Assembly: GCA_027886185.1 (NCBI GenBank)
Contig: WOAB01000878.1
Coordinates: 5,778,001-5,842,000 of the forward strand
Origin: Rheum nobile
Taxonomy: Eukaryota > Streptophyta > Magnoliopsida > Caryophyllales > Polygonaceae
Length of the DNA stretch: 64,000 nucleotides
Direction of reading: 5' to 3'
Position numbers and translations under genes: made by a program. Each line of letters begins with the position of its first letter. Positions within the stretch are counted from its first letter, which is position 1. The notes beneath the pieces are model-generated. The model saw nothing but the letters and a program-made list of their open reading frames with translations. It did not search any database and was not told where the DNA came from. Below, one piece after another: positions 22,513-34,079 of the stretch.

Positions 22513-23317
22513 GACAATTTATCAGAAATACGTGGCGGATTTATTTATCTAATGAGGTTCGGATTAATTTATATGAAGGAAAATGTTTCTTATTTGGTAT
22601 AGAGTATAACGAGCAATAACATATGAATAAAACTGATAAAGCATTACCAACTCTCAATTTCATTTATTTATTTATTTACTTTATGGTTCAATCGATTAGA
22701 GTTATATAGTACCAGAGTTGCTGAATGTTTAGACCTGTATTGTGTGGTCTATTAAAGGTGGATTCCGTCAGGCACAACTCACAATCCATCTCATGTTGAT
22801 AAAATAATTGAAATTTATGAAATATTTAGAGGTCTTTTTTCTGCATTATAATGCAACAAAATATATATAACAAAATATATAATAACGCGAGATCTAAACA
22901 GATTCTAAGATTATGAAATCTGAAGACTAAGTCTTAAAGTACATGCAAAGGACATGCACTCACTGGAGTATGTGAGATTTTGCCAACAATGTCGTGGATA
23001 TAGTCCGTGAGGTAATTTCTCCAATCCCTTTAAAGGAGGGCGGTCGAGCAGAACGTCGCGACAAGGCCAACGATGTTGAGTGCTGACTGATCACCGGTGA
23101 GGCGTCGCACCAGTCGGATACGAGTGCCAATGACTTAGTGGAGCAACGTGAGAGTTACGAGATTGACAACGCAAAGACGTGGGTTGAAGATGGAGGTTTC
23201 CACGAGGAAGAAGAGACGCAGACGATTCAACAGCGGCGGAGGAATTCATTGCGACAGTGAAGATAGAAGAAGAGAAGAAGTGATTAGCCTCACGCTATGT
23301 AACCTAATCTCCTATGT
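22513..23317. other. Intergenic, no gene seen
   Basis: AT-rich upstream DNA of the glycosyltransferase gene, followed from about 23000 by a GC-richer stretch with Arg/Glu-rich open frames that resemble no family. The latter could belong to the adjoining Copia element. Confidence 0.35.
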
Positions 23318-24159
23318 CAACTTCCTGCTTTAGCCTCACTAAAAGTCCTAAGATCCTCATCAATATGATAGCAATATGAATATTGGAACCCAACTTTATC
23401 TCTAGATCCTTCAACCAAGTAAACTTGGAAATCTGGATCGAAAGACTTTTCAATCCTCCCTCACTTGCTCTTACGGAGCATAGGTGACTCATTAGAAGGC
23501 ACGACCGAACCGTCTTCTTCTTTAGTTCCACTTGTACTATGAACCAAATCCTTTGGTCTAGGTATGGACGAGAATCGATTCTCATCAAATATTGCATCTC
23601 TCGACTCAATCACGGTGTTAACCGAAATAGAATCATTAGGCTTTATCACATAGAACCTATAAGCCTTGGAATGCTCAGCATATCCAATAAAGATGCAATC
23701 AATACCTCTTTCCCCCAAGGTTTTAATCTTGGGCTGGGGTAGTCTAACGACCGCCCTACATCCCCAAACTCGAAGATAATTCAAGCTTGATTTCTTTTTG
23801 TACCAAAGTTCATAAGGGGTAATCTTGTTCCTTTTGTTAGGAACCCTATTTAATAAATAGCAAGTCGTTAGCATGGCTTCACCCCAAAATTTGTCACTCA
23901 ATCCCGAGTAGAATAACATGGAATTAACCATCTCTTTTAGGACTCTATTCTTCCTCTCCGACACACCATTTTGTTGTGGCGTGTAGGGAGCCGTAGTCTC
24001 ATGTATAATGCCTACGGATTGGAAATACACAGGATCATAAAATTCTCCACCTCTATCGGTGCGTAGTTTCTTAATCAAGTCATTTTGTTGCAATTCAACC
24101 TCGGTTTTATAAACCTTAAATTTATCTAGGGCCTCGTCTTTAGCATATAGTAAATACAC
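23318..24159 (-). pseudogene. Copia integrase fragment
   Basis: On the minus strand this reads as Ty1/copia integrase C-terminal half: KLRTDRGGEF (catalytic Asp), TAPYTPQQNGVSERKN (catalytic Glu), FWGEAMLTTCYLLNRVP, WGCRAVVRLPQPK and FIGYAEHSKAYRFYV. It then runs through a stop (RKSK, TGA at 23458-23463) into the integrase-RT linker (SFDPDFQVYLVEGSRD, YCYHIDEDP). Reverse transcriptase and RNase H are absent, so the element is truncated at 23318. Confidence 0.88.
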
Positions 24160-25189
24160 ATAACAATAATGAGATTAATATGGTTAATAAAACGCACACC
24201 ATAAATCGCATAACATATATACAAAATATAAATACCCGACCAGTCTATACAGAGTATAGTATGGTCTAATGACTAATCTGTTTGGAAACAGTATAGTCAA
24301 GTTTTAGCCAATCAATATAACTATATTATAGGCATAACATGACCATTAGACTAAAAAGTAATCTGGTCAACCTAGTAGACTTTTCATCAAGTAATCTGTA
24401 TTAAATACAATAGACCTGAATCAAGTAATCTAGAAACATGAGTAATCTATGCAAAGCATAGTAGACTTCATAAAAACACACAAGACCTCATCTGCTTCAT
24501 GAGATTCTTGTCCTTAGTCTCTTGAGACTTAAGTCAACTATTTAAGTTAAAATATCATGATCATTATTTTGATCATCAAGTCACATAAAATGGGAATTTG
24601 AACTAATGTGACTTATATCATGGTCATACGTATTGTACTTATACATATATTATACACCATACACCTCCATCACCCAATTATATGAAATGAATTCGAGGAA
24701 TTAGATTTTCCAACCATGATCATACTATGACCAAACTTTTTCTATGGTCATACACATGTGCTTCCACCAATTTAATGGTACGTAAACACACATCTTTCAC
24801 TCATACAAAATTTCAAATGCCACTATATGCGGTTAGCATACAATACATGACACTAACAAGAATTTAATTCTTACCCATACATATAAATAAATGTTATATG
24901 TATACATGTCCAGAGATAACACAATATTTTACATATATCTTAAGATCATCAACATGGCTTAAATATCACGGTCTTCGCATAACCGCACATGAATAAAATT
25001 CAAATCCACTTTATACATTTAATGTCACATTCAAGACCATATAGAGACCGATCTTACATATATATGTATATACCCAATACATAAATATCATAGAGGTATG
25101 ACACCTCCATTTCCGCGGTCCCGTATCACAACCATTCATGCTTTATTAGCATCAACCTTTATTGTGATTAGGATGTGTGGCCTCTCAAA
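24160..25189. other. Non-coding AT-rich insert within Copia remnant
   Basis: About 1 kb separates the gag N-terminal fragment from the integrase fragment, where gag C-terminus and protease should be. No pol or gag similarity is visible. It has repeated short words (AGTAATCTG, GTAGACTT) and could be an inserted LTR-type sequence; I cannot define ends. Confidence 0.35.
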
Positions 25190-25456
25190 TTAGATTTGAT
25201 AACCAACCACTATCGCACATGACAACCAATCATATGATCTTGTCATTTCCCACTTGTTGTGCTTCCTTGTCTCCTCCAAGGGCTCATTCTCCGGATCCTC
25301 CGGCGCGGGTGGCATTGGCATACTCAGAACGTACACCACCTTGAGCGTCGTGAGGAGGAAGTGCATCTTCTTTTGCCATCTTCGGAAGTCCACGCCTTCG
25401 AACTTCTCCAACTTCCCGAACTTGGATGTCATCTCACGAACCGATGCAACCGTCAT
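25190..25456 (-). pseudogene. Copia gag N-terminal fragment
   Basis: The minus-strand frame starts MTVASVREM at 25456 and has the Copia gag hallmark LEKFEGVDFRRWQKKMHFLL followed by LEETRKHNKWEM. The frame is lost after VVGYQI at 25190, where foreign sequence begins. It sits about 45 bp downstream of LTR-like sequence, as in an intact element. Confidence 0.8.
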
Positions 25457-25499
25457 TGATCAAACACGAAAAGTATTGATTTTGAATGTTGTAGAAGGG

Positions 25500-26192
25500 T
25501 TGCTTGTTGATCAATCTTCGGTTGTCTTGGATATCAATTGAATCGTGTTTTGAACACTTTCCAAAATCAATATTTCGACCCTATACTTGTTGCCTCGGGT
25601 TACACGAAATCTGATCCGGGATAAGACAATCGCACCTCTAATGATTCAGGCAAATCAAAAGAGAACACTTGAAGTTTTCGGTTTTGTTCGACTTTGAGAG
25701 ATCGTAAGTTCTCGTCTCCGCAAGACTTGCCCCAAACCCGCCCTTATATAGAGCATCGGATTTCAGGCAGTTAGATGTCGATTTAGGAGGTTAAAAACCA
25801 GTTATGGCGGTTAAGTTAGGTAAAAACCCGCCAAAAACCGTCAAAACTCACTTACCGGCAAGGCGCACGGTTTGTGACAAACCGTGCCTGCTTCCAGAAT
25901 GCAGAAACCGTGCGGCTTTACAGAGGCCAAATCTGGCTTATGTTCTGTTCTGCACGGTTGTGGCCCATGGTGCACGGTTTGTCACAAACCGTGCACACCC
26001 TTAGGACCCCAGAAATCACCCTTTCGGTGTCCGCCTCTTGAACCCCGACACGTTTCGTAACTCCGAGTCTGAAACCACGCACACGAGTGTGCACTCCGCA
26101 CCCCCGAGACTCGTTATGCGCCGAACGAACTCCTTAAGTCTTGAGCGAATCCCGACTCCACTAAATGGCCGATGACACTAAAATCACCAACA
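25500..26192 (-). mobile_element. 5' LTR of minus-strand Copia element
   Basis: The LTR start is TGTTGGTGATTTTAG on the minus strand at 26192. A TATA box (TATATAAG, 25750-25743) and two strong palindromes (25865-25887, 25970-25996) lie inside. The 3' boundary near 25500 is approximate because the other LTR is gone and no clear primer-binding site is visible. Confidence 0.6.
25865..25996. repeat. Paired palindromes in Copia LTR
   Basis: Two near-perfect palindromes with arms GCACGGTTTGT / ACAAACCGTGC (25865-25887) and GTGCACGGTTTGT / ACAAACCGTGCAC (25970-25996). A half-site TGCACGGTTGTGG lies between them. They are 115-250 bp upstream of the LTR TATA box. Confidence 0.85.
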
Positions 26193-26481
26193 AAAATTGC
26201 ACCATCGGTCACGTGCTCTCACACTCACCCTAAATTTATATAACAAATTTCATTATATTCCCTTCTAATCTCTAAACTAAACAATTAAGTACTATTAATT
26301 ATTTTTATTTAATTTTTGGACCAAAAAAAGTATTATTTTTTTTCTCAAAAAATTAAGCAGTAACTAGTGTATTACCCGTGTATGGTGAGAATAAGATATC
26401 TCACAAGACGTGTAGTTTACATTTAATTAATTTTAGTTTTACATTTCAAAAATATTACATTTATTCGGTCAATCAAAATTA
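26193..26481. other. AT-rich spacer with possible Helitron end
   Basis: Near 26359 ACTAGTGTATTACCCGTG resembles a reversed Helitron 3' end (hairpin then CTAG), like the better one at 38339, but the hairpin is weak. Nothing else is seen. Confidence 0.25.
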
Positions 26482-26499
26482 CACTACTACAAAATATGC

Positions 26500-26840
26500 T
26501 TTTTAGCCCGGGCGTTTTCCATTATATAGCCCGGATATAGCTAAAAAGGGTCCGGGCTATTGGTTGGTGTGATAATAGACCAAATAGCCCGGACCCATTG
26601 TCACACGCCCGGGCTATATTCCTTCACATAATTTGGGGCTGAACTTCACTTAATAACTCGGACGTGTATAATACATGTCCGGGCTAAAAAGTCCAAAATT
26701 TCCAAGTTAATTATTTCTCCTGTCCGGGCTGTATGTTCTTCATATCCGGGATAAAAGGTTTGTCCTAGTAGGCATATATTCGTGGTTATATAGCTCGGAC
26801 TTATAAATGTCCGGGCTATATAGTATTAATTTTTTTTCCC
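26500..26840. repeat. CACTA copy 1 left subterminal repeats
   Basis: About nine copies of AGCCCGGGCGT, ATAGCCCGGAT, GTCCGGGCTA and relatives in both orientations within 340 bp. The core CCCGGGC is palindromic and CpG-containing. Confidence 0.8.
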
Positions 26841-27342
26841 GCAAATATTTATATTTATTGCCTATTTGAATACCCTGTTTATATACTTCGATGTATTTTG
26901 TTGCATTGTACCAATATTTAACTCACACTAGAGAATAGAAACATTTATAACTGATAAACCAGATAGTATAGATCCAAAACACTGAGTTACAATATCATTC
27001 TTCATATAATTTAGCAAAGGACTCCTAATAGAAGTTCACAACTTAACACATACTGAAAGAAAACAACTAATTCTACGCCTTCTAGCAATACCACTTGTGA
27101 TTCTTCATCTCTGTTGACAACTTTCCATTCGACAAACACGCCTGCATGACAATCCTTTATGCAATCAGCTAATATATATCAACTTCCTACAAAGCTTTGC
27201 AGAAATTAAAGAACAAAAAAATATATAACAAATAAAAAGTGGAATGACTTATTAGGTGTTATTAATAAATTCAAACTACAAGCAATAGGTAAATAGAACT
27301 TCATACCTACATAAGACTTAGGAAATAATCAAACCACTCCCG

Positions 27343-27784
27343 TCAAATTTCATCAACATCTTCATTTGTGTAGGAAGATCGGTCATCATACCACTGTAAA
27401 ATATATACAACATGATATTTATTTAGAGTAAACCTTATTTATCAAAGACAAACTATTACAGATTAAAAAAGCCTTACATTGATGGGAATTACAGAATAAT
27501 TTTTTTGGTGAAGTATAAGATCTTTCATAAACTTCAAAACATAGTATCCACAATCAATCGCATTCTTCTGACGAGGACACTGTAAGTCATACACAAATAA
27601 TTGTATAAGATTGGAAAATGTATCGAAAGAATGATATATTCATACATGTAACACTTTAATTAGGAAATTCTAACTCAACCACAAACAAGTTTAGAAAATC
27701 AGTAAATTTACCTTAACTTTGTGCCACAAAGTTTCTTTTCGTGGTGTTTTCCTACCCAATTTGGCATATTTCAATTTATAGCTC
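27343..27784 (-). pseudogene. Ulp1-like SUMO protease, C-terminal exons
   Basis: Three minus-strand exons join in frame: 27712-27784, 27478-27579 and 27343-27393. They read SYKLKYAKLGRKTPRKETLWHKVK, CPRQKNAIDCGYYVLKFMKDL and WYDDRSSYTNEDVDEI. The catalytic Gln region (CPRQ) and nucleophile Cys (DCGYYV) of C48 peptidases are present; the N-terminal half with the catalytic His and Asp is missing. Ulp1 domains are commonly carried by plant CACTA and Mutator elements, so this is likely original cargo, now cut short by the DCAF8 fragment placed upstream. Confidence 0.82.
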
Positions 27785-27939
27785 CTATTTACAACAGACG
27801 AAATTACTTATGTAAGGAATAATGCAAGAATCTTACTCGATATATCAAACAAATACTTACAGTGTAACCAATGACTCTGCATCCTTCACAAATATCAAAG
27901 TTTCGAAATTGCCAACTTAAAAAAGGAAACCAAACTTAC

Positions 27940-28671
27940 GTGTTGCACAAGTCCATCCTCACCACAAGTATAAAATACGTGAGGGCTCCCTGGCTCAATT
28001 GCCAACATATGAGCACGGCCTTCATGTGACCCCAACAATTTTGTTTCTATGTCTCCACCATTGTCAATTTCTGCATGTCTAACCTGCAATCAAGCAAGAT
28101 CCTAGATAGACATAAGTTCTCTCTTGTGCGGTAACATACCCAAAATACAATTTTTGGAAACTTCAGGACCATAGAAAAAATGTCAGAAAAGTTTGCTACA
28201 CAAATATTTTGCAGTTCAACATATTGAAAATCTAAGCAATCCGCTAAAGTCATCACAAGTCAGTTCCTTGTGTAAATCTCTAGAAATTCATTTGATTAAA
28301 TTTCTCACGTTAAACTAGAAAAATTGAAGAGTTTTCACTATCCATTGAAAAGATAAGTAGTCTAAACATCATAAGTAAAACATTTACATTATTTCGGTAG
28401 TTACTTAGGTACCACTTACCAGCCCGTCTGCCCCACGAGTAACAATACTGCGGTCATCACTGTATGGCATGAATTTGGCCTGAAAGACATTACCATGATG
28501 ACCATAATGAAATGAAAGTTTGATTCGTCCAGTTTCCCAATCCCACAATATAACCTTCCTGTCATCAGATCCCGATACCAAAATATCACCAGCTGCATTA
28601 AAGCTGACAGTGTTGACACATCCCTTGTGCTTTTCCAGTTTTCTTAAGACATCTAGTTTCAGAATAAGGTC
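27940..28671 (-). pseudogene. Captured DCAF8-like WD40 fragment
   Basis: Two exons in frame (28420-28671 and 27940-28083) give about 132 residues: KHKGCVNTVSFNAAGDILVSG, DDRKVILWDWETGRIKLSFH, NVFQAKFMPYSDDRSIVT, VRHAEID, ETKLLGSHEGRAHMLAIEPG and YTCGEDGLVQH. These match plant DDB1-CUL4-associated factor 8 proteins, ubiquitin-ligase substrate receptors (recalled family). Normal splice sites are kept, so genomic DNA was captured, not cDNA. Only the first two or three WD repeats are present, which cannot form a propeller. One likely change is TRGADG where relatives have TCAADG. Confidence 0.85.
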
Positions 28672-29728
28672 CTGAAATGAAAACAACCAAGTCAATAAAA
28701 TCTACTCCAGCAAGCATATTATCAGTCATATTTAGTATATAAAGTGTGTGTTAATGGATGACCAGATCAATTGATGAGAAATTCTTGCTAATACTCAAAA
28801 GTGTGTTTTGTTTAATTGTTGGTTCAACAATCCTTTCTTCCGGAGCAACAACAATGCTAAATTGTAGAGATTGTAAATGTTGTATGCAAAATTACTGAAA
28901 CAAGAAAGCAAATGTGATCCAGACACTTTCTCACCACATTCAAGACCAAGCAACAAACAGCCCCAAGTACGAACTGCAAACAAGCAGATATAAAAAACAA
29001 AAAAATAGATATATAGATAAGAATGTACCCTTTTCTTAATCTAGTCAACTCATGGATACTTCCCCCCTATAATTTCTCAGCTATTCTCCACAGTTCAATC
29101 CATAATTATTCACCTGCTAAAAGCGAACTATGAATTCGAATCAATTTCACCATCTTATAGCGCAAAGATCTACCCAAACCTCATGAAAGTATTCCACTTA
29201 CAATTACAAAAAAAAACTTAAACAACAGCCCACATTTACCATCTAGATCTACCAATACAGCCAAATTAACAATTTAATTTGAACCAACTTACAACACACA
29301 ATTTAGGGTTTTAGGGCTTTTTCAATTTATGAATTTACAACTACAAATCCAAATCAGGGAGGTTATATGGTTCAAGACATACCTTAGGGTGGATAGCACG
29401 CCGTAATTGACGCCGGAATTAGAGTCGTCGGAGATGGAGTCGTCGGATCGAATGAGGAAGGAGATGGAGGGGCCGGAGATGCAGCGCGCCGGCTGGAAGG
29501 ACGGGTCGGAAAGGAAGCGCCGGTGGAGCTGTCTAGTCGGGGAACGAGGAAGGAGACGGAAGGAGGCGTCGGTGGAGTTGTGTAGTCTGGGAAGGTAAGG
29601 TCGGGGAAGGAGACGGAAGGAGGCGCAAGTGAAAGTTAATTTTGAAGGAGTAAAAGGTACGTGGTTAATTACGACCACAAAATAGCCCGGATGTTTCGTA
29701 ACCGGCTTATTTTAATGTGGGTTAATAT
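28672..29728 (-). other. CACTA copy 1 transcript 5' region
   Basis: Intron-like AT-rich DNA runs from the DCAF8 fragment to a GC-richer segment at 29400-29680 that should hold the 5' exon of the element's minus-strand transcript. In the second copy a comparable purine-rich segment lies at 55600-55790, next to AATAGCCCGGATGTT-type ends. I see no known protein family here. Confidence 0.4.
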
Positions 29729-29979
29729 TGTGATACCCCGTAATTCTGTAAGGGTTATTTTGGGAATTTTTGGAATTTCCCGAACACCCGTTTAGTACGT
29801 CGGATTTAATTCAGAAGGTTGGAGGCATTCTGTAATGTGCTCTGTATCTGTAATATTTTTCTCAGTGAAATAAAATACAGATGACGTACTTTGGATGTTA
29901 ATTACTCGTTCGCGTACGATAATTTTATCCCGGGTTAACATCGTTTCGTCTAAGAGCAAAGGAAGCGGCCGAGCCAAGG

Positions 29980-30174
29980 GGCGGCGCCCGCCGTGAGATT
30001 GGCGGCGCCCGCCGTCGCAAGGCCCAAGGGCGGCGCCCGCCGTGGGTATGGCGGCGCCCGCCGTCGCAAGGCTCGAGGAGCAGCCGAGTCTCCTCCTAGT
30101 TGGGGACGCCAGGTCTATGGCGGCGCCCGCCGCATTGATGGCGACGCCCGCCGCAGTTATGACAGCGCCCGCCG
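29980..30174. repeat. GGCGGCGCCCGCCG palindrome array
   Basis: Seven copies: perfect at 29980, 30001, 30030, 30050 and 30120, variants at 30140 and 30161. Two more variants lie near 30560-30595. The array is 115-310 bp upstream of the LTR TATA box. Confidence 0.85.
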
Positions 30175-30287
30175 TCGATGTTGTCCGGAGGTCCTTGCCC
30201 GAAGGTCGCCGATGAACGTTTGACGTCGCCGTTTTAGCCCCGCCACGACGCCCTCCTAGCCATCATTGTGCTCCCTCGGTCTGTGGC

Positions 30288-30295
30288 TATAAAAG
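30288..30295 (+). promoter_or_regulatory. TATA box of solo LTR copy 1
   Basis: GGCTATAAAAGGAG within the LTR, the probable U3 core promoter; it sets the LTR orientation as plus. Confidence 0.7.
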
Positions 30296-32519
30296 GAGAT
30301 GCTTGGGGGTCAGATTCTAGCTAAAATCAGAAGCTCCATCTCAGAATCTCTCTCGCCGGAGTTTGGTGCCCTCGCCGGATTTCTGAAGCAATCGCCGGTG
30401 TCATTTGGTGGTGTTTCCAGAAGCCCTTTTTAAGCCTTTTGGTTGCCATTGGAGGTCAGAACCCAAGCAATGCAAAAAGGGGTCGAAACGCGCATCGTTT
30501 TGGTGAGTCTTCTCGCCATTCTGTTGTCGGAGGTTCTTCACGACGACCGTCGTTCAATACGGCGCCCGCCGTGATGAACACGGCGACCGCCGCTAGTGGC
30601 CAGAAGCCCCTTTGTTGGCTTGGTCTTGGTGGTCGTCGTTGTGGAGTCGTTCCTTTCGATTTCTTTCGTCTTTCCTTAGATTCGTACTAGTTTATGTCGG
30701 ATCTAACTTAGGGTTTCCTTATGGGTCGACTCGAAGGTCGTTGTGCTATCGGAGCTATACTTGTGTCGAGCCCGGAATCCCGTTGTCTCTGCTCTGTTCC
30801 AGATCTGCGGACTAAGGCAAGTGGCGGTTCGCTCTTGCTTAATCAGTCCTTGTTTCGTTAATCATTAATCGTTTAATTGTTAATTGAGTTAATGTGAACT
30901 GTTGTTCGGTTTGGGAATTAATTTCATAAGTAAACGTGATTAAAATAATGTTATAATATGTTGTATATCTGTTAGTACGACGCTATTATATGTGATAATC
31001 ACCGTGATGGTATCGGGTGGTTTAATGTTAATCTTTAATGCTTAATCTCGTGTGTGTTCTGGGAACGCTAGTCCAAATAAGGATTAGTCGTTTCTTAATA
31101 ACTTAATGTTCATAGGAACGCTAATCCAAGTAAGGATTTGTCGTTTCTTTAAATCATAATATTCCTCGGATTGATTCCGAATAATTTAAGGGTCATGACC
31201 TATGCTTCTTATCCACCGTTAAGGATTTGAAGTGTTTAAGCGCCTTGCAAGCGCCATTGGATGAGCATAATTGCAGTCCTGTGTATTAAGCACTTAGCTA
31301 GTGCAATTGGGGTAGACGTAACTGTCACCCTGTAAATTAAAGTGTAAGCACGGTGGCAGTGCAATCAGGATGAACGTAAGGTCACCCGGTGTAATAATAA
31401 CTTTCGTGTTCTCGGAATAATATTAAAAGCCTCAACAGTGTGTGTGTGTTGTAATTTAATAAGATAAGTGCAGTTAAGCACATAATTAATAAGTGTAAGC
31501 ACTGTAATAGTGCAATCAGGGTGAACGTAAGGTCACCCGGTGTAATAAAAACGTCGTTGTTACTCGGCATAATAATGTTAAGTCCCGCGTGTGTGTTTTA
31601 ATTTGGGTTGACATAATGGTCGCCTTAAGATTTAAGCCTTGTTGTCGCTCTTAATAACATTAACGTGTTTCAGTAATGTGTGTTTTGTAATTAAATAAGA
31701 TATGTGCCCGAGTGCACATGATTAATAAACCCATGGCGAGTAGTGCAGCTAAGTAATAGTGCAGCTAGGAAAGCTTGTCTCGACTTGAATGTAGTACGTT
31801 CTCTTTCCAATCTGGATTCGCTGTATGCGATGCGGTTGGTTGTGAACCGAAGCATCTCAGTCAACTTTTAAATCATTGGTGTATGTAACTTTAGTGTTCC
31901 CTCGGTTGTCATAATTTCCTATAAGGCTCATTTCAGTTGGAGTCTTCTCTTCAGTGCATATCTTAATTGTAAAATCATTCCGTGAAAGTGCCGGGTTATA
32001 TATCGTTCCTTCGGTTATTATTCGAGGGATAATGATAGTAAACGGTCACGATCACTCGAACCACTCTGCTTTGTGCCCTTGCTAGTCTATTCAGTAGACT
32101 AACCCGCTGTATTTTTGTTATCTACATCGTCATGGTTGGTGCCGTCCGTCCGTTTCGGCACATCAGGAGTTGATTCCCGGAGTTTAAGTAACTTATTGAA
32201 GGATAAGAAGCTTGCAGACGAAGATTTAAAAGTCAGTGTTTTAAGCTGTTAAGTGTTTTAAGATTGTTAAAGTGTTACTTCAATGTATCTTCATAATTTA
32301 GCCATGTTATAAGTTGGCTCTTTAAAGTCTTCCGCTGTGTAATTTAAAGTCTTCTGTTGTTTAATCTTTCCATTATTATGTAATTATGTTATGTATTTAA
32401 GCTTAACTGTTCTGGAAAAGCCTAGGGTGACTTTGGACGATAAAGTCTGAGGTCACTGGCATGTAATATCTCCGGTATAAATTGGGGGTGTTACAAATAT
32501 AGAACGCGACAAAATAGTC

Positions 32520-32720
32520 CTGACATTTAAAAAAAAACACGCCCGGGCTATTAAGTTTTGACTCTTTTAAAATAAATTTGTTTTTAGCCCGGGCTTCTCT
32601 ATAACGGTCCGGGCTAATATGTTATCATTCTTAAATAGCCAGACTTCTTCTGATGTATCAGGACTTTATATCACGGATAATTAGGATCCGGGCTAAATAA
32701 TCACGGGCTAAAAAGCGTTT
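32520..32720. repeat. CACTA copy 1 right subterminal repeats
   Basis: ACGCCCGGGCTATT, TAGCCCGGGCTTC, GGTCCGGGCTAAT and GATCCGGGCTAAA occur here. The order matches the right end of copy 2 at 55790-56100. Confidence 0.75.
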
Positions 32721-32732
32721 TTTGTAGTAGTG

Positions 32733-34079
32733 ATATTATTTATATTTGTATGTTAAATAAAAAATAGTTATCCTGAATAATAGCGTAACCCAATAAGTTT
32801 GAAACTTTATACAATAAGGTTGTAAGTCAAGTGCTTATTGAAAATGTATTAAACTTGAAAATGTGCCTATAATTATTTATAAAATTGATAACATTATTAT
32901 ATGTGATCAATAGGATAAATATATGATAAAGATTGGTCAAATAAAATAATTAATAATTAAAAGTATAGATAAAATAACACATATGAAAATAATTTTTTAG
33001 TGTTTTTTAAAAATATTTGCACAATAAAATTTCATTTAAAAATAAAATAAAACTTATTTACATTAAAGTATGGTCACATGTAAAATTAGGCTAAATAGTT
33101 GTAAGTGACTAATTACACAATATTTCAAGTTGAGTTATGTTATGTTTTGAACATTTTGAGTTGTACTAAGTTTAAGTTATCTTATAAACAATAGTTCAAG
33201 TTTACTGGACAATTGTTCAAATTTTAATGATATATTGTTCAACTTTATATTTTATTAAATTTTGAAACTTAAATATTGTTCAACTTTATCTTTGTTATAA
33301 GTTTGATTTTTTTATGCAATATTTGACCATTTTTCTGATATGTTTGAACAAATCAAATTTGTTCAAAAATGGTTGCATATTGTTCAACTTTTGTTTTCAT
33401 GAAGTGAAAAAAAAGGAAAAGTTGGCATAAAAAACTTGTTTGGGGTGGGGGAATTGATTCAAAAAAAAAGGAAAAAACTTGCTCGAAAAAAAAATAGTGG
33501 TTGATCAACGTTAATGGTCAAACCATGACCTTGAAGATGGGCGTGAACCTATATATATATATTGGTTCAATAATAATTTTATTTATATTAGTTTGTTATG
33601 TTATGAAGGAAAAAAGATTCACTGAATTCAAAACTATTGAAAAATTTAAACTAAATGCAATTCAGTTAATTGAGAAAATAATGAGCCTTATAATAAAATG
33701 TCACGATATGAGTAGGTTAATATACAAAATCTACGCTTCTAATTTATTATATACAATTTAATATATATAAAGGTATATGATATTTATATGAATGTTATGA
33801 AAGAGTGATTAGTCAAAACAACCCAAAATTTTGGCTTTATCGAAAAAGTAAATTTTATAATTATTCATTAGCAATTGATAAGATATCGTGTGACATATCC
33901 AACAAAATTGATCAAATTAATTTAAAATAGATAAACATATCAACGTATGTTAATTAAAATTGGATTACTTTATAGGTAAGACCAACTAATTAATAGCAAT
34001 TGTATGTTAAGTTTGTAAAATAAATCTTCAAAATATTTAGTTTTATTTACAACACAAACTATCAAAATTTATATTATAG
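32733..34079. other. AT-rich DNA with TTGTTCAA words
   Basis: No gene. Between 33180 and 33400 the word TTGTTCAA(A/C)TTT recurs about six times in both simple and extended form. It is probably decayed repeat DNA. Confidence 0.35.

Larger units (their letters stand above)
29729..32495 (+). mobile_element. Solo Gypsy-type LTR, copy 1
   Basis: This 2767-bp sequence starts TGTGATACCCCG and ends GGGGGTGTTACA. It is flanked by a perfect 5-bp duplication AATAT (29724-29728, 32496-32500). Long LTRs with this kind of TG...ACCCC / GGTGTTACA ends are typical of Tekay/Del-like chromoviruses (family placement inferred). No internal retroelement genes are present, so it is a solo LTR left by recombination, inserted in the CACTA element. 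Confidence 0.88.
26482..32732. mobile_element. CACTA-type element, copy 1 (gene-carrying)
   Basis: The ends are CACTACTACAAAATATGC at the left and, on the minus strand, CACTACTACAAAAAACGC at the right, both continuing TTTTTAGCCCG. Flanking triplets TTA and ATA agree at two of three positions. Subterminal DNA on both sides is packed with AGCCCGGG / ATCCGGGCTAT words, as expected for TNPA-type binding sites in En/Spm elements. No transposase is present. Minus-strand exons for an Ulp1 protease C-terminus and a DCAF8-type WD40 fragment lie inside. A 2.77-kb solo LTR is inserted near the right end; without it the element is about 3.5 kb. Confidence 0.82.

Noticed and set aside
27343..28671. A host DCAF8-protease fusion gene
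   Set aside because: Both parts are incomplete and lie between CACTA terminal repeats; the Ulp1 part is typical transposon cargo.
29993..30223. Arg/Ala-rich open frame in solo LTR 1
   Set aside because: It is the translation of the GGCGGCGCCCGCCG palindrome array.
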